From assembly GCF_009707325.1 (NCBI RefSeq), contig NZ_CP046103.1:4598744-4662743 (forward strand): DNA of 64,000 nucleotides. The letters run 5' to 3'. Under the pieces are notes generated by a model. That model was not told the origin of the DNA. It saw only the letters and a program-made list of their open reading frames with translations, and did no database searches. Position numbers and translations under genes: made by a program. Below are positions 31,128 through 40,571 of the stretch, one piece after another. Source of the stretch: Pseudomonas sp. IB20. Lineage in GTDB: Bacteria; Pseudomonadota; Gammaproteobacteria; Pseudomonadales; Pseudomonadaceae. Within the stretch, counting starts at the first letter, position 1; each line of letters starts with the position of its first letter.

Positions 31128-33233
31128 CTATTGAGACCTGGGCTGCTCGGTCAACACCACCGAAACCGGCACCTCGGCATCCGGCTCATCCACCTGGCCT
31201 GTACGCTTAGGCAACAGAACCTGCTGTGGATAAGTTTGCGCGAAGTGCACCTCATCACACTTATCCACAAGCTTTTTCAAACGCTGGTTAAACGCACGGC
31301 TCACCGCATATTGCCCGCCCGACACCGTGCGGAATTGCGCGGTGAGCACCACGCCGTTGAGGTCCATTTTGTCGACGCCAAACACCTCCAGCGGCCCTTG
31401 CAGGTTGTACTTGAGGAACACATCGTCGCGAATCGATTGCCCGGCCTCGCGGATCAGTTCCACGGCCTTGTCCACGTCGGTGTCGTAGGTGAACTGCACC
31501 GAGAAGAACGCGTAGGCAAATTGCCGCGACTGGTTGGTGACCGCCTTGATCTGCCCGAACGGCACCGAGTGCACAAAACCCTTGCCGTCGCGCAGGCGCA
31601 GGGTGCGGATGGTCAGGCCTTCGACGGTGCCGGCGTGGCCGGAGTCGAGCACCACCCAGTCGCCGATGGACAGCGTGTCTTCAATGATGATGAACAGGCC
31701 GGTGATCACGTCCTGCACCAGTTGCTGCGAGCCGAAACCGATGGCCAGGCCGACCACACCGGCACCGGCCAGCAGCGGCGCGACGTTGATGCCCAGGTTG
31801 GCCATGGTGGTGATCGCGCAGATCACCACCAGGACGATTTTCACCGCGTTACGCAGCAGCGGCAGGATGGTTTTGACCCGTGTGCTTGGCTGGCGGCTCG
31901 AGCGTTTATTCACCGGCGGCTTCAGCGCCTCCTGGATCGCGGTGTCGAGCACCACCCAGAACAGCCAGGTCATCAGCAGGATCAGGCCGATGCTGCTGAG
32001 GGAGTCGCTGATCGCGCGGCCCACCGAGTTGCGCTGGGCAAATTCGAACAGCGAGATGCCCCAGATACGCCCGAGAATTTCGATAAACGCGATGGCCATG
32101 ACGATGCGCAGGATCGCGTGCAACAGGCTAAGGAAGCGTTCCTTATAGGCGCTGCTGCGCTGGATCGTCACCTGGCTGCGAGACTTGAACAGGTGTTGCA
32201 GCACCGTGCTGAGAAAGACCGTGCCGATCAGCAAAATCGTGGTGAACAGCGCGCAACGCAGGGCCTTCTGGTTATCGTCGCCGGCGCCGATCAGGTTGAT
32301 CGCCGAGACCAGCACCATCAACAGAATCGGCCAGTACCACAGCCCGGAAAACACCCGCAGCGACTGCTGCAATGCCGGGTGTTTGAGACGCTGGGCCAGT
32401 GGCCGATTACGGATCAGATGCGCCACCGGGCGACGCAGGCGCACCACCAGCACACCGAAAATCACCGCCGCGAACAGGCCGGTGAATACCGCGATGCTGC
32501 TGGTGATATTGCCACCCAACTGCCGGGCGATTTGCGGGCTGGTCAGCGCGTCACTGAGGGCCGCGAGGAAGCCAATCAGGAACAGCGGCTTGGGGCAGTA
32601 GTCGCGAATGATCTGCACAGCCGGACGTTTGTGGCCGACGTTGAACATGACGATCACGCACAACAACATCGACGTGGAAAAGATACCGCTGCTGGTGGCG
32701 TAGGCAAAACACAGCGCCAGCGCGCGGCCCACTGACGAGGGCAAGAAGTGGCTGACGTAGAGGGTCAGCGGCAGGCAGATAATTGCTGGAACCGTGAAGG
32801 GCACCACATACCCAAGGATGCCTTGCAGGCGCTCGCGCTGTTCGACGAAATGCCGCCTACTCAGGCGCTGGACGAAAAAGCGCCCCAGTAGCATCAACAC
32901 CGCAAAGGCGCCCACCCACACCCCGGACAGCAACAGGAAGTCCCCGGCCACGCTCCACGGCGAGCGTTGGGCGGTCTGGTCGACCAGGCGCCCGACTTCA
33001 TCCGCCGCGCGGTCGGCGCGCAGGCGCCAAGCGTCGATGAGGTTTTGATTGAGCTCGAGTTTGTCCTGCACGTCGTCAATGCTGGAGCTGATGGCGCCGA
33101 GCAGGCCGCCTTCTACCAGCAACTCGGGTTTGGCCGGCGTTTCGGCTGCAGGCGCGGTGGCCGCAGCTTGCAGTGCGCCGCTGCCACAAAACAGCAGCGC
33201 GCCAAGCAGTAATGCAGCCTTTAGATTCAGCAA
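31128..33233 (-). CDS. large MscS-family mechanosensitive channel
   Basis: A 701-residue inner-membrane protein. A signal peptide (residues 1-25) and a periplasmic linker precede about ten hydrophobic segments; the last part (from about residue 455) is the MscS core: NLGINVAPLLAGAGVVGLAIGFGSQQLVQDVITG pore helix pattern, then IEDTLSIGDWVVLDSGHAGTVEGLTIRTLRLRD of the beta domain and a cytoplasmic alpha/beta cage. The protein should open on hypo-osmotic shock. It stands alone, with 200 bases upstream that hold no gene. Confidence 0.92.
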   Translation of the reverse strand: MLNLKAALLLGALLFCGSGALQAAATAPAAETPAKPELLVEGGLLGAISSSIDDVQDKLELNQNLIDAWRLRADRAADEVGRLVDQTAQRSPWSVAGDFLLLSGVWVGAFAVLMLLGRFFVQRLSRRHFVEQRERLQGILGYVVPFTVPAIICLPLTLYVSHFLPSSVGRALALCFAYATSSGIFSTSMLLCVIVMFNVGHKRPAVQIIRDYCPKPLFLIGFLAALSDALTSPQIARQLGGNITSSIAVFTGLFAAVIFGVLVVRLRRPVAHLIRNRPLAQRLKHPALQQSLRVFSGLWYWPILLMVLVSAINLIGAGDDNQKALRCALFTTILLIGTVFLSTVLQHLFKSRSQVTIQRSSAYKERFLSLLHAILRIVMAIAFIEILGRIWGISLFEFAQRNSVGRAISDSLSSIGLILLMTWLFWVVLDTAIQEALKPPVNKRSSRQPSTRVKTILPLLRNAVKIVLVVICAITTMANLGINVAPLLAGAGVVGLAIGFGSQQLVQDVITGLFIIIEDTLSIGDWVVLDSGHAGTVEGLTIRTLRLRDGKGFVHSVPFGQIKAVTNQSRQFAYAFFSVQFTYDTDVDKAVELIREAGQSIRDDVFLKYNLQGPLEVFGVDKMDLNGVVLTAQFRTVSGGQYAVSRAFNQRLKKLVDKCDEVHFAQTYPQQVLLPKRTGQVDEPDAEVPVSVVLTEQPRSQ

Positions 33234-33435
33234 AACATCGAGCTCCTTCAGCAGGGTCTGTAAGGAACTGACGGGTTTTCATCCTCATCGTTCCCTGGCG
33301 TTTTCCGCACAAGCCAACACCCGACACTGCGCGCCTGATTGAAACCTAGGGTTGACCCTTGCGGCGTTTAACGTGGGGATCGCGGGGGTGCCTGGGCCGG
33401 TGGCCTGATAGTGGCGCACATTAATGGGAGCAACC

Positions 33436-33597
33436 ATGGCGGCGATTTACATCGGCATTTCAGGCTGGCGCGGGGCCTGCTACCCCGAGGGGCTGTCCCA
33501 GAAACGCGAATTGCAATGTGCGTTACGCGCCGCCACGTTGGACAAGCACCTGCTCAGCGAGCCCGGCAAATTGCCGACATCTGGGGTGCTGCCATGA
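33436..33597 (+). pseudogene. remnant of a DUF72 (YecE-like) gene
   Basis: An open frame of 53 codons starts ATG at 33436 behind GGGAGCAACC and reads MAAIYIGISGWRGACYPEGL then SQKRELQCALRA before drifting into unrelated residues. The start matches the N-terminus of DUF72 proteins, which run to about 240-300 residues; the rest is lost and the stop overlaps the next gene's start. A short peptide could still be translated and couple to the nuclease gene. Confidence 0.65.
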
Positions 33598-34370
33598 CCC
33601 ATCCTGAATTGATCCCCGCCACGCCCACCGCCGCCATCACCCGGTTCACCGTGCTGACGGTGAATATCCACAAGGGCTTCACCGCGCTGAATCGACGCTT
33701 CATCCTGCCCGAGCTGCGTGAAGCGGTGCGCAGCGTGGGCGCCGACATGGTGTTTCTGCAGGAAATCCACGGCACGCACGAGCGCCATCCCCAGCGCTAC
33801 AGCGATTGGCCGAAGATGCCGCAGTACGAGTTCCTGGCCGACAGCATCTGGCCGCAGTTCGCCTATGGGCGCAACGCGGTGTACCCGCATGGCGACCACG
33901 GCAATGCGCTGTTGTCGAAATTCCAGATCGTGCGCTACGACAACCTCGACATCTCGCAAAGCGGCCATGAAAGCCGTGGCCTGCTGCACTGTGTATTGCG
34001 CCTGCCAGGCACCGGCCAGCACGTGCATGCGATCTGCATGCACCTGGGCCTGCGCGAGGTGCATCGTCAGCAGCAATTGCGTTTGCTGGAGCAACGGATC
34101 AGCGAGATTCCCGCTGACGCGCCGCTGGTGGTTGCCGGTGATTTCAACGACTGGCGCCAGAAGGCCGACCTGAGCCAAAGCGGCCTCAAGGAAGTGTTCG
34201 TCCACGCCCACGGCAAGCCTGCGCGCACCTTCCCGGCGCGCCTGCCGTTGCTGGCGCTGGATCGCATCTACGTGCGCAACCTCAAGATTCATAACCCCAA
34301 GGTGCTGACGACCCGGCCTTGGTCGCATTTGTCCGACCATGTGCCGCTGTCGGTGGAGATCGAGTTATGA
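33594..34370 (+). CDS. ybhP: endonuclease/exonuclease/phosphatase-family protein (YbhP-like)
   Basis: A 258-residue member of the DNase I-like EEP fold. Catalytic landmarks are N in LTVNIHKGF, E in VFLQEIHG, the ICMHLGL and VAGDFNDW motifs, and the C-terminal SDHVPL histidine. Substrate (DNA, phosphoinositide or other phosphodiester) is not indicated. With clsB and ybhN it forms the E. coli ybhP-clsB-ybhN order. The start at 33594 lies at the end of the DUF72 remnant; the stop overlaps clsB by four bases. Confidence 0.85.
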   Translation: MTHPELIPATPTAAITRFTVLTVNIHKGFTALNRRFILPELREAVRSVGADMVFLQEIHGTHERHPQRYSDWPKMPQYEFLADSIWPQFAYGRNAVYPHGDHGNALLSKFQIVRYDNLDISQSGHESRGLLHCVLRLPGTGQHVHAICMHLGLREVHRQQQLRLLEQRISEIPADAPLVVAGDFNDWRQKADLSQSGLKEVFVHAHGKPARTFPARLPLLALDRIYVRNLKIHNPKVLTTRPWSHLSDHVPLSVEIEL

Positions 34371-35629
34371 GCGTCGCGGTAGAACACATCGCCACCGACC
34401 AGCCGCCGGATGAAGCCAAAGCGCGTGATCTCGATTACGGCTGGCAAGGCGGCAACCAGCTCGAACTGCTGGAGAACGGCGAGGCGTACTTTCCGAAGGT
34501 CTTTGACGCGATGCGCCAGGCGCAGCGGGAGATCCTGCTGGAGACGTTTATCCTGTTCGAAGACAAGGTCGGGCATGAACTCAAAGGCATCCTGATCGAG
34601 GCGGCGCAGCGCGGCGTGAAAGTGGTGGTCAGCCTGGATGGGTTCGGCTGCGGCGAGTTGAGCCCGGCCTTTCTCGGCGAGCTGGCGCAGGCGGGCGTGC
34701 TGGTGCAGATGTTCGACCCGGCTTCGAAAAGACTGGGGATTCGCACCAACTGGTTTCGCCGCTTGCACCGTAAGATTGTGGTGGTGGACGCTACGGTGGC
34801 GTTTATTGGCGGGATCAATTTTTCGGCGGATCACTTGGGTGATTTCGGCCCCGAAGCCAAGCAGGATTACGCCGTGCAAGTGACCGGCCCGGCGGTGGCG
34901 GACCTGCACCATTTCGCCCTCGCCCAAAGCGGTCGCCAGGTGCGTACGCGGCGCGGCTGGCGGCGGCGTCAGCAACGACCCTCGCTGTGGCCCCGCGAGA
35001 ACGAGGACGGTTTGGTACGCCTGATTTACCGCGACAACGTGCAACACCGCGATGACATTGAAGAGGCGTATATCCACGCCTTGAGCAAAGCCCGAAATCG
35101 TGTGGTGATCGCCAACGCTTACTTCTTCCCCGGCTACCGCCTGCTACGCGAGATTCGCAACGCCGCGCGCCGTGGCGTGCACGTGCAACTGATCATGCAG
35201 GGCCAGCCGGATGTGCTGCTGGCCAAGCTGGCGGCGCGTATGCTTTACGACTATTTGCTCAAGGATGGCGTGGTCATTCACGAGTATTACCAGCGACCGC
35301 TGCACGGCAAAGTCGCGCTGGTGGATGACGAGTGGAGCACCGTGGGCTCGAGCAACTTGGACCCGTTGAGCCTGTCGCTGAACCTGGAAGCCAACGTGCT
35401 GATTCGCGACCGCGCGTTCAATCAGCAGCTGTACGAGCGCCTGGAGCTACTCGCGAAAAACCATTGCCAAACCATGCCGGAAAACCGCAAGCCACGCCTG
35501 TGGTTATGGCGCTTGACCGTGGGTTTCCTGGTGTTTCATGTGATGCGCCATTTCCCCGCGCTGACCGGTTGGCTGCCGGCGCACAAACCGCGCTTGAAGC
35601 CTTTTGAGAGCCAGGCCCATGACCGCTGA
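34367..35629 (+). CDS. clsB: cardiolipin synthase B
   Basis: A 420-residue phospholipase-D-superfamily enzyme with two HKD motifs: H134-x-K136-x4-D141 in LHRKIVVVD and a second near residue 312 in LHGKVALVD, each followed by the GGIN or GSSN strand. It makes cardiolipin from phosphatidylglycerol and a second phospholipid at the inner membrane. Its start overlaps ybhP and its end overlaps ybhN by 11 bases. Confidence 0.93.
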   Translation: MSVAVEHIATDQPPDEAKARDLDYGWQGGNQLELLENGEAYFPKVFDAMRQAQREILLETFILFEDKVGHELKGILIEAAQRGVKVVVSLDGFGCGELSPAFLGELAQAGVLVQMFDPASKRLGIRTNWFRRLHRKIVVVDATVAFIGGINFSADHLGDFGPEAKQDYAVQVTGPAVADLHHFALAQSGRQVRTRRGWRRRQQRPSLWPRENEDGLVRLIYRDNVQHRDDIEEAYIHALSKARNRVVIANAYFFPGYRLLREIRNAARRGVHVQLIMQGQPDVLLAKLAARMLYDYLLKDGVVIHEYYQRPLHGKVALVDDEWSTVGSSNLDPLSLSLNLEANVLIRDRAFNQQLYERLELLAKNHCQTMPENRKPRLWLWRLTVGFLVFHVMRHFPALTGWLPAHKPRLKPFESQAHDR

Positions 35630-36575
35630 AGCCGGCCGCTCGCGCTTCAAGCGTTGGAAGAAACCGCTGACCATCGCCTTCTTCCTGCTGCTGATCGTGC
35701 TGTTTACCCTGCTCGCGCGGCGCATCGACTGGAGCGAGGTGTTGCAGACGCTGGGTGACTTCAAGGTGCGCACGTTGTTGATCGCAGGCGCGCTGACCTT
35801 GTGCAGTTTTCTCGTCTACGCCAGCTTCGATCTGATCGGCCGTACTTACATCCGCCAACCCTTGGTCTGGAAGCAGATCCTGCCGGTGGGGATCATCAGC
35901 TATGCGTTCAACCTCAACCTGAGCGCGTGGGTCGGCGGGATTGCCATGCGTTATCGGCTGTATTCGCGGCTGGGTGTGAGCACCAGCAATATCGCCAAGA
36001 TTCTTGGGCTGAGCCTGGCCACCAATTGGTTTGGCTATATGGCCTTGGCCGGTGTGGTGTTCAGCAGCGGGTGGGTGACCATGCCGCCGGGTTGGAAAGT
36101 CAGCACTTTTGCCTTGCAAGGCATTGGGATGTTGCTGGTGTTGGTCAGCCTGGGTTATCTGGCGGCCTGCCGGTTTTCGAAAAAGCGCGCGTGGTCGATC
36201 AAGGGCATCGAGATCAATCTGCCGTCTTTGCGCATGGCCTGTTTACAGTTGGTGTTAGGCGCGTTGAATTGGTCATTGATGGCGGCAGTGATCTTTACCT
36301 TGTTGCCGGCCAAGTTGGACTATCCGCTGGTGTTAGGCGTGCTGCTGATCAGCGCAATTGCCGGTGTGGTCACGCATATACCGGCCGGGCTTGGGGTGCT
36401 GGAGGCGGTGTTTATCGGGCTGTTGCAGCATGAGGCGTCGCGGGGCAGCTTGCTCGCGGGGTTGATTGCTTACCGGGCGATCTACTTTATTTTGCCGCTG
36501 TTGATTGCGTTGGTGATGTACCTCGGGGTTGAGGCTAAGGCCAAGGCGTTGCGGGTGAAGAAGCCCCCCGCCTGA
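35619..36575 (+). CDS. ybhN: lysylphosphatidylglycerol synthase-type membrane protein (YbhN)
   Basis: A 318-residue polytopic protein with about eight hydrophobic segments and the LPG-synthase TM-region motifs LNLSAWVGGIAMRYRLYSRLGVS and HIPAGLGVLEAVFIGLL. It lacks the cytoplasmic aminoacyl-transferase domain, so it is more likely a lipid flippase-type protein than a lysyl transferase. The start at 35619 lies inside the clsB end. No confirmed function for YbhN is known to me. Confidence 0.85.
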   Translation: MTAEAGRSRFKRWKKPLTIAFFLLLIVLFTLLARRIDWSEVLQTLGDFKVRTLLIAGALTLCSFLVYASFDLIGRTYIRQPLVWKQILPVGIISYAFNLNLSAWVGGIAMRYRLYSRLGVSTSNIAKILGLSLATNWFGYMALAGVVFSSGWVTMPPGWKVSTFALQGIGMLLVLVSLGYLAACRFSKKRAWSIKGIEINLPSLRMACLQLVLGALNWSLMAAVIFTLLPAKLDYPLVLGVLLISAIAGVVTHIPAGLGVLEAVFIGLLQHEASRGSLLAGLIAYRAIYFILPLLIALVMYLGVEAKAKALRVKKPPA

Positions 36576-36592
36576 GGAATGTGTCGAGTGGT

Positions 36593-36675
36593 CTGGCGCC
36601 TTCGCGAGCAAGCCCGCTGCCACATTTTGACCCGTTTAGGACGTCGAGGCTTCGACTTGCTCGCGAAGGCGCCCT
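36593..36675. repeat. REP inverted pair after ybhN
   Basis: Arms CTGGCGCCTTCGCGAGCAAG and CTTGCTCGCGAAGGCGCC face one another across about 45 bases between two convergent genes. The pair is a different REP variant from those at 6.2 and 13.0 kb. Confidence 0.8.
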
Positions 36676-36688
36676 GAAGAGCACTGCA

Positions 36689-37444
36689 TCAGCGCGATTG
36701 AATAATGCTCAACCGCTCGCCCACGACCATCTCGGTAATCCAGTCCACCAGGATCGAGGTGTAGGCCTGCTGCGACACCGGGTCGCTCAAGGAGTGGTCG
36801 GCTCCGTCGATGATGCGGTGGGTCAGGGAGTGTGTCTGCTGGCACGCCGCGCGGTAGCTCATGATGGTGGCGTGGGGCACGTGGTCGTCGGTTTCCGATT
36901 CGACAATCAGCACATCGCCGGTGAATTTCGCGCAAGCATGCAGGGCGCGGTTGGTTTCGGCGTGCACCAAGGTGCTGCGGTAATCCATCAGGTCGGCCTT
37001 ATCCAGGTCGCGCTTGGGCGTAAGCCATTTCTGGTCGCGGTACAGCGCCGGCACGCGCAGCGCCAGCCAGCGCACCGGGCGCAATGAGGTGAGAATCGCC
37101 GCCAGGTAGCCGCCGTAACTGGTGCCCACCACCGCCACGGCCGAGGTATCGATGGCCGGGTGTGACAGCAGGCGATCGTACGCGGCCAGCAGGTCGCGCA
37201 GGTTGTCTTCGCGAGTGACGCGAGACAACGGAATACCGGTGCCGGCGTGGCCGCGCAGGTCAAAGGTCAGGCACACGCAACCCAGGCCCGCGATGCCTTT
37301 GGCGCGCTCCAGGTCACGCTCTTGGCTACCGCCCCAGCCGTGCACAAACAACACGCCCGGCACTTTGGATTTGGGGCTCAGGAACGTCCCGCTCATCTGT
37401 TCGTCGTCGATGTCGATCGCAATGCTTTCGCTTCTAGCCGTCAT
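36689..37444 (-). CDS. alpha/beta hydrolase
   Basis: A 251-residue serine hydrolase with the oxyanion motif VLFVHGWGGSQ (about residues 31-41), the nucleophile elbow GTSYGG near residue 108, an acid in ESETDDHVP and the catalytic histidine in GADHSL. It belongs with the dienelactone-hydrolase/acyl-peptidase-like group; the substrate is unknown. Its start overlaps the end of the DUF3182 gene by 11 bases, so the two are probably coupled. Confidence 0.83.
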   Translation of the reverse strand: MTARSESIAIDIDDEQMSGTFLSPKSKVPGVLFVHGWGGSQERDLERAKGIAGLGCVCLTFDLRGHAGTGIPLSRVTREDNLRDLLAAYDRLLSHPAIDTSAVAVVGTSYGGYLAAILTSLRPVRWLALRVPALYRDQKWLTPKRDLDKADLMDYRSTLVHAETNRALHACAKFTGDVLIVESETDDHVPHATIMSYRAACQQTHSLTHRIIDGADHSLSDPVSQQAYTSILVDWITEMVVGERLSIIQSR

Positions 37445-38543
37445 AAGATTTAACCGTTACGTACTTGAGAAGAAAGTCGCTGTTTTCGGCCGGGCCGCGG
37501 TACACCTCGATGGCATCCGCCGGCAGCGCTTGCTCCACGTAGGTCTCCACCGAGCAAACGTGGATCGCGCGCAGGCCGGGGTGGTTGATGAAGCTTTGCA
37601 GCGCCGCGACTTCCGCGCTGCTGGCCCCGCCCATACGCCAGGATTGTTCGAGCACGCCACTGCGGCGTTGGCCTTCGCTGTCCAGGCCTTGGGCAATGTC
37701 GTAGTTGCGCCGTGACGCGTAGAAACCAGGGTAGGCCTCATCGGCGGCTGTGTCGAAGACCTGGGCTTGTTCGATGGCTTGGCGTACGTCGTCCGGCAGC
37801 TGGAGCGCCAAGAGGTCTTCGTAGTCGCCGGGCACGACCAGCAAGTTGGAGCCACCGTAGACCGCTTCGCCCTGCCCGTCCTGGGTGAGGTATTGCTCGC
37901 CGCAATAGCTGAACACGTGATCGCCGATAAAGCTCTGGCCCACGCTGTGAGTGATGACGTCGTGCAGGTCTTGCTCCAGCACCACGCCTTCAGTGAATAA
38001 CTTCGTGATATCGGGCCGCGCCAGCAAGGCTTTGAATTCATCGAGGCTGTGGAAAACTTCCTGCCCGCGCCCGGCGCAGGCATGCACGGGCTTCAAACGA
38101 ATCGGCCCGCTGTAGAGCAGGCGCGTGGCTGCGGGCAGTGCGTCCTCCAGGGCGAAAACGCTGAGGCCATCGAGAACGACGTTGCGCACACGCTCGGCAA
38201 ACACCGGCGACCAGCCTTCGGGCGCCGTTGCTTCAGGGCTTAGCAGGCCATGGGTGATGGCTTTGGTGCAGATGAAATCGTGATCGACATAACCGCCCCA
38301 CAGGTCTTGCGGCCCTTTGACGTTAAGCGTGAGCGCTTGGGCCGGGCCGACCAGGGTTTGCGTGGGCAACAGATACAACTCGCGCTCGGCATGTAACTGC
38401 GGGTTATAGCTGCCGCCGAATTTAAGCCCCAGGATCTGCGCCAACCAGCGCGCCAAGGCACGGTTGGTCTCGACTTCGTGCTGCGGGGCGCCCTCTCGCG
38501 TGGAGTGCGCGACCACCCGTTTCTTGCGTTGAGTTGGGGTCAT
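37434..38543 (-). CDS. DUF3182 protein, ATP-grasp-like
   Basis: A 369-residue soluble protein matching DUF3182 by overall layout: YVDHDFICTKAITHGLL, the basic RLKPVHACAGRGQEVF glycine-rich stretch and VLEQDL, which together resemble an ATP-grasp nucleotide site. The conserved C-terminal part contains SGVLEQSWRMGGASSAE. No reaction is established for this family. It is coupled to the adjacent hydrolase gene, suggesting a ligase/hydrolase pair acting on one metabolite; that is inference. Confidence 0.78.
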   Translation of the reverse strand: MTPTQRKKRVVAHSTREGAPQHEVETNRALARWLAQILGLKFGGSYNPQLHAERELYLLPTQTLVGPAQALTLNVKGPQDLWGGYVDHDFICTKAITHGLLSPEATAPEGWSPVFAERVRNVVLDGLSVFALEDALPAATRLLYSGPIRLKPVHACAGRGQEVFHSLDEFKALLARPDITKLFTEGVVLEQDLHDVITHSVGQSFIGDHVFSYCGEQYLTQDGQGEAVYGGSNLLVVPGDYEDLLALQLPDDVRQAIEQAQVFDTAADEAYPGFYASRRNYDIAQGLDSEGQRRSGVLEQSWRMGGASSAEVAALQSFINHPGLRAIHVCSVETYVEQALPADAIEVYRGPAENSDFLLKYVTVKSYDG

Positions 38544-38782
38544 GCGTCCCCCTTGGCCATCCTGCTATGTGTGTGAAAAGAAGGTTGCAGGGATCAAGCC
38601 AAGGCGCGACAGAAGAGGACGGTTGTTAAATCAATCAGTTACTGGAAAAGTAATGGCAGTAGGCCTGTTTGATTCTGCACGACACGGCGTTATACACGCG
38701 GCGTTCTGCACGATTCACACGGCCTTTGCCCGGCGCCAGCTAAGATGCTGGAGGCCCATCCACCTATCACGAGGTATCTCGC

Positions 38783-39343
38783 ATGGCCAAGCAAGCGCTT
38801 ATCCTGATCGACATCCAGAACGACTACTTCCCCCAAGGCAAGTGGCCACTCGACGGCGTGGAGGCGGCGGCAGACAAGGCCGCGCAGGTGCTGGCAGCCT
38901 TTCGCCAGGCAGGCAATGCAGTGATTCATGTGCGCCATGAGTTCACCTCAGAAGACGCACCGTTCTTCACGCCGGGCTCCGAGGGCGCTCATCTGCATGC
39001 CAAGGTGCTGAACGAGGCGAATGAGCCGGTGGTGCTTAAACACTTTGTGAATGCGTTTCGCGGGACCGATCTGCGGGCGTTGCTTGAACGACGCGCCATC
39101 ACCGACGTGGTAGTGGCAGGCAGCATGAGCCATATGTGCATCGACGCGGTGGTGCGGGCAGCGGCGGACCTGGGCTACAAGGTCACGGTGCTGCATGACG
39201 CGTGCGCCACGCGGGATCTGGAATTCAATGGGCAGGTGATTCCGGCGGCGCAGGTGCATGGCGCCTATATGGCTTCACTGGCCTTTGCCTATGCGGGCGT
39301 GGTGTCGACGGATGAGTACTTGCAGACGCAAGCGGCGGTATGA
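38783..39343 (+). CDS. isochorismatase-like cysteine hydrolase
   Basis: A 186-residue cytoplasmic hydrolase with the catalytic triad of the superfamily: D10 in LILIDIQNDYF, K86 in VVLKHFVNAF and C119 in GSMSHMCIDAVVRAA. The motif pattern is that of the nicotinamidase/streptothricin hydrolase group, without a clear zinc site, so the substrate is uncertain. GAGG lies about ten bases before the ATG. It is transcribed divergently from the DUF3182 gene. Confidence 0.87.
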   Translation: MAKQALILIDIQNDYFPQGKWPLDGVEAAADKAAQVLAAFRQAGNAVIHVRHEFTSEDAPFFTPGSEGAHLHAKVLNEANEPVVLKHFVNAFRGTDLRALLERRAITDVVVAGSMSHMCIDAVVRAAADLGYKVTVLHDACATRDLEFNGQVIPAAQVHGAYMASLAFAYAGVVSTDEYLQTQAAV

Positions 39344-39363
39344 CCGCCACTTGTCGCCGGGCT

Positions 39364-40125
39364 TCAGCGGGTAGCGATGATGAACAGACGCGGGAATGGC
39401 AGCAACACGGTGCCATCGCCCAGCGCGGGGTAAGCCTGGGTAATCCGCGCCCGGTATTCCTGTAGGAAGGCGGCTTTTTCGCTATCGGTCAACGGTGCGA
39501 GAAAGGGCCGCAAAGCCGAAGCCTTGAACCATTCCACCACGGCCGCGTGGTCTGCCAGCGGGTGCTGGTAGGTGGTGCGCCAAACATCGACGGTCCTGCA
39601 GTGTTGGCTCAACAGCTCGTAGTAGTAAGGCGCCGTGTGCCGCTCATTGTGTTTGACCGCACCGATCTTCGCCGCCCATGGGCCATCGGCCGCGACGTCA
39701 CGGGCCAGGCGGTGGGCCGGTTCGTCGAGGTTGTCCGGGGTTTGCACGGCCAGCGTGCCGCCAGGCGTCAGTTGGCTGACCAGGTGCGGATAGAGCGTGG
39801 CGTGGTTCGGCAGCCATTGCAGGGAAGCGTTGGCCAGAATCACGTCGGTTTTTTGTGCTGGATTCCAGGCGCCGATATCCGCCAACTCGAAATTCAGTGC
39901 CGGTAGGCGCTTACGGGCATCCACCAACATATCGTCGGAGCTGTCCATGCCGGTCACGTGTGCCTGTGGAAAACGCTCGGCCAGCACTTCGGTGGAATTG
40001 CCAGGGCCGCAGCCCAAGTCGACGGCGGTGCGCACATCCGTATTGGGGATGGCCGCGACCAGGTCACGGACGGGACGGGTGCGCTGCTGTTCAAACATCG
40101 TGTACTGCTTGGCTGACCAGGTCAT
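39364..40125 (-). CDS. tam: trans-aconitate 2-methyltransferase
   Basis: A 253-residue SAM methyltransferase starting MTWSAKQYTMFEQQRTRPVRDL, the Tam signature, with motif I AVDLGCGPGNST near residue 35 and ILANASLQWLPNH. It methylates trans-aconitate, a spontaneous inhibitor of the citrate cycle. The start at 40125 is chosen because the Tam signature begins there; upstream in-frame codons encode unrelated sequence. Confidence 0.92.
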   Translation of the reverse strand: MTWSAKQYTMFEQQRTRPVRDLVAAIPNTDVRTAVDLGCGPGNSTEVLAERFPQAHVTGMDSSDDMLVDARKRLPALNFELADIGAWNPAQKTDVILANASLQWLPNHATLYPHLVSQLTPGGTLAVQTPDNLDEPAHRLARDVAADGPWAAKIGAVKHNERHTAPYYYELLSQHCRTVDVWRTTYQHPLADHAAVVEWFKASALRPFLAPLTDSEKAAFLQEYRARITQAYPALGDGTVLLPFPRLFIIATR

Positions 40126-40450
40126 CGCGGCGTTCCTACTTCTTGAGGTTGGCCACAGCCTAAATCTTGTGAGCCATGAGAACAAATGCCAGGATTGATG
40201 CGCGCTCAACCTATGGCACCAAATAGAGATGAACAAAGAGAATTGGGACATTCAATTTATCAAACCCTGTCGTCATGCCCACGAGACTCATCGGATACTG
40301 ACACCGGCGTACACGCTGCAAATGGCCCAAGCAGGCTATCTGGTTCAAATAAACCTGGATAATTGCTCGATACAAAGGATGGAATATGTAGACTTTTATC
40401 TCTACACTCCTCTCTTGTGTAGTTAAATTATTGGTAGCTTTACACAGGGC
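40126..40450. other. AT-rich gene-poor stretch between tam and ssb
   Basis: Base composition drops clearly below the surrounding DNA, especially 40220-40445. One open frame of 65 codons (40229-40426, plus strand) has no convincing ribosome-binding site or family features. The stretch may be a remnant of transferred DNA or hold the tam promoter. I see no tRNA or repeat here. Confidence 0.4.
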
Positions 40451-40489
40451 AAAAAAAAGCCCTCTTAGCTTTACAGCAAAGAGGGCTTT
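40451..40489 (-). terminator. rho-independent terminator after ssb
   Basis: On the minus strand an 11-bp stem (AAAGCCCTCTT / AAGAGGGCTTT) with a 12-base loop is followed by eight T. It lies about 80 bases after the ssb stop. Confidence 0.9.
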
Positions 40490-40571
40490 GGCTTACTCAC
40501 GCAAGGCAATGATTTAGGTACTTAAAACCGCTGAGCCAGTCAATCACCTTTACGTTTTAATTTTATGTAGG

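Noticed and set aside
31131..32735. 534-codon plus-strand frame opposite the MscS gene
   Set aside because: Shadow of the channel gene with biased His/Gln/Asp composition and no family features.
40229..40426. Possible 65-residue protein in the AT-rich stretch
   Set aside because: No clear ribosome-binding site, no recognisable motif, and the frame extends only as far as expected in AT-rich DNA.
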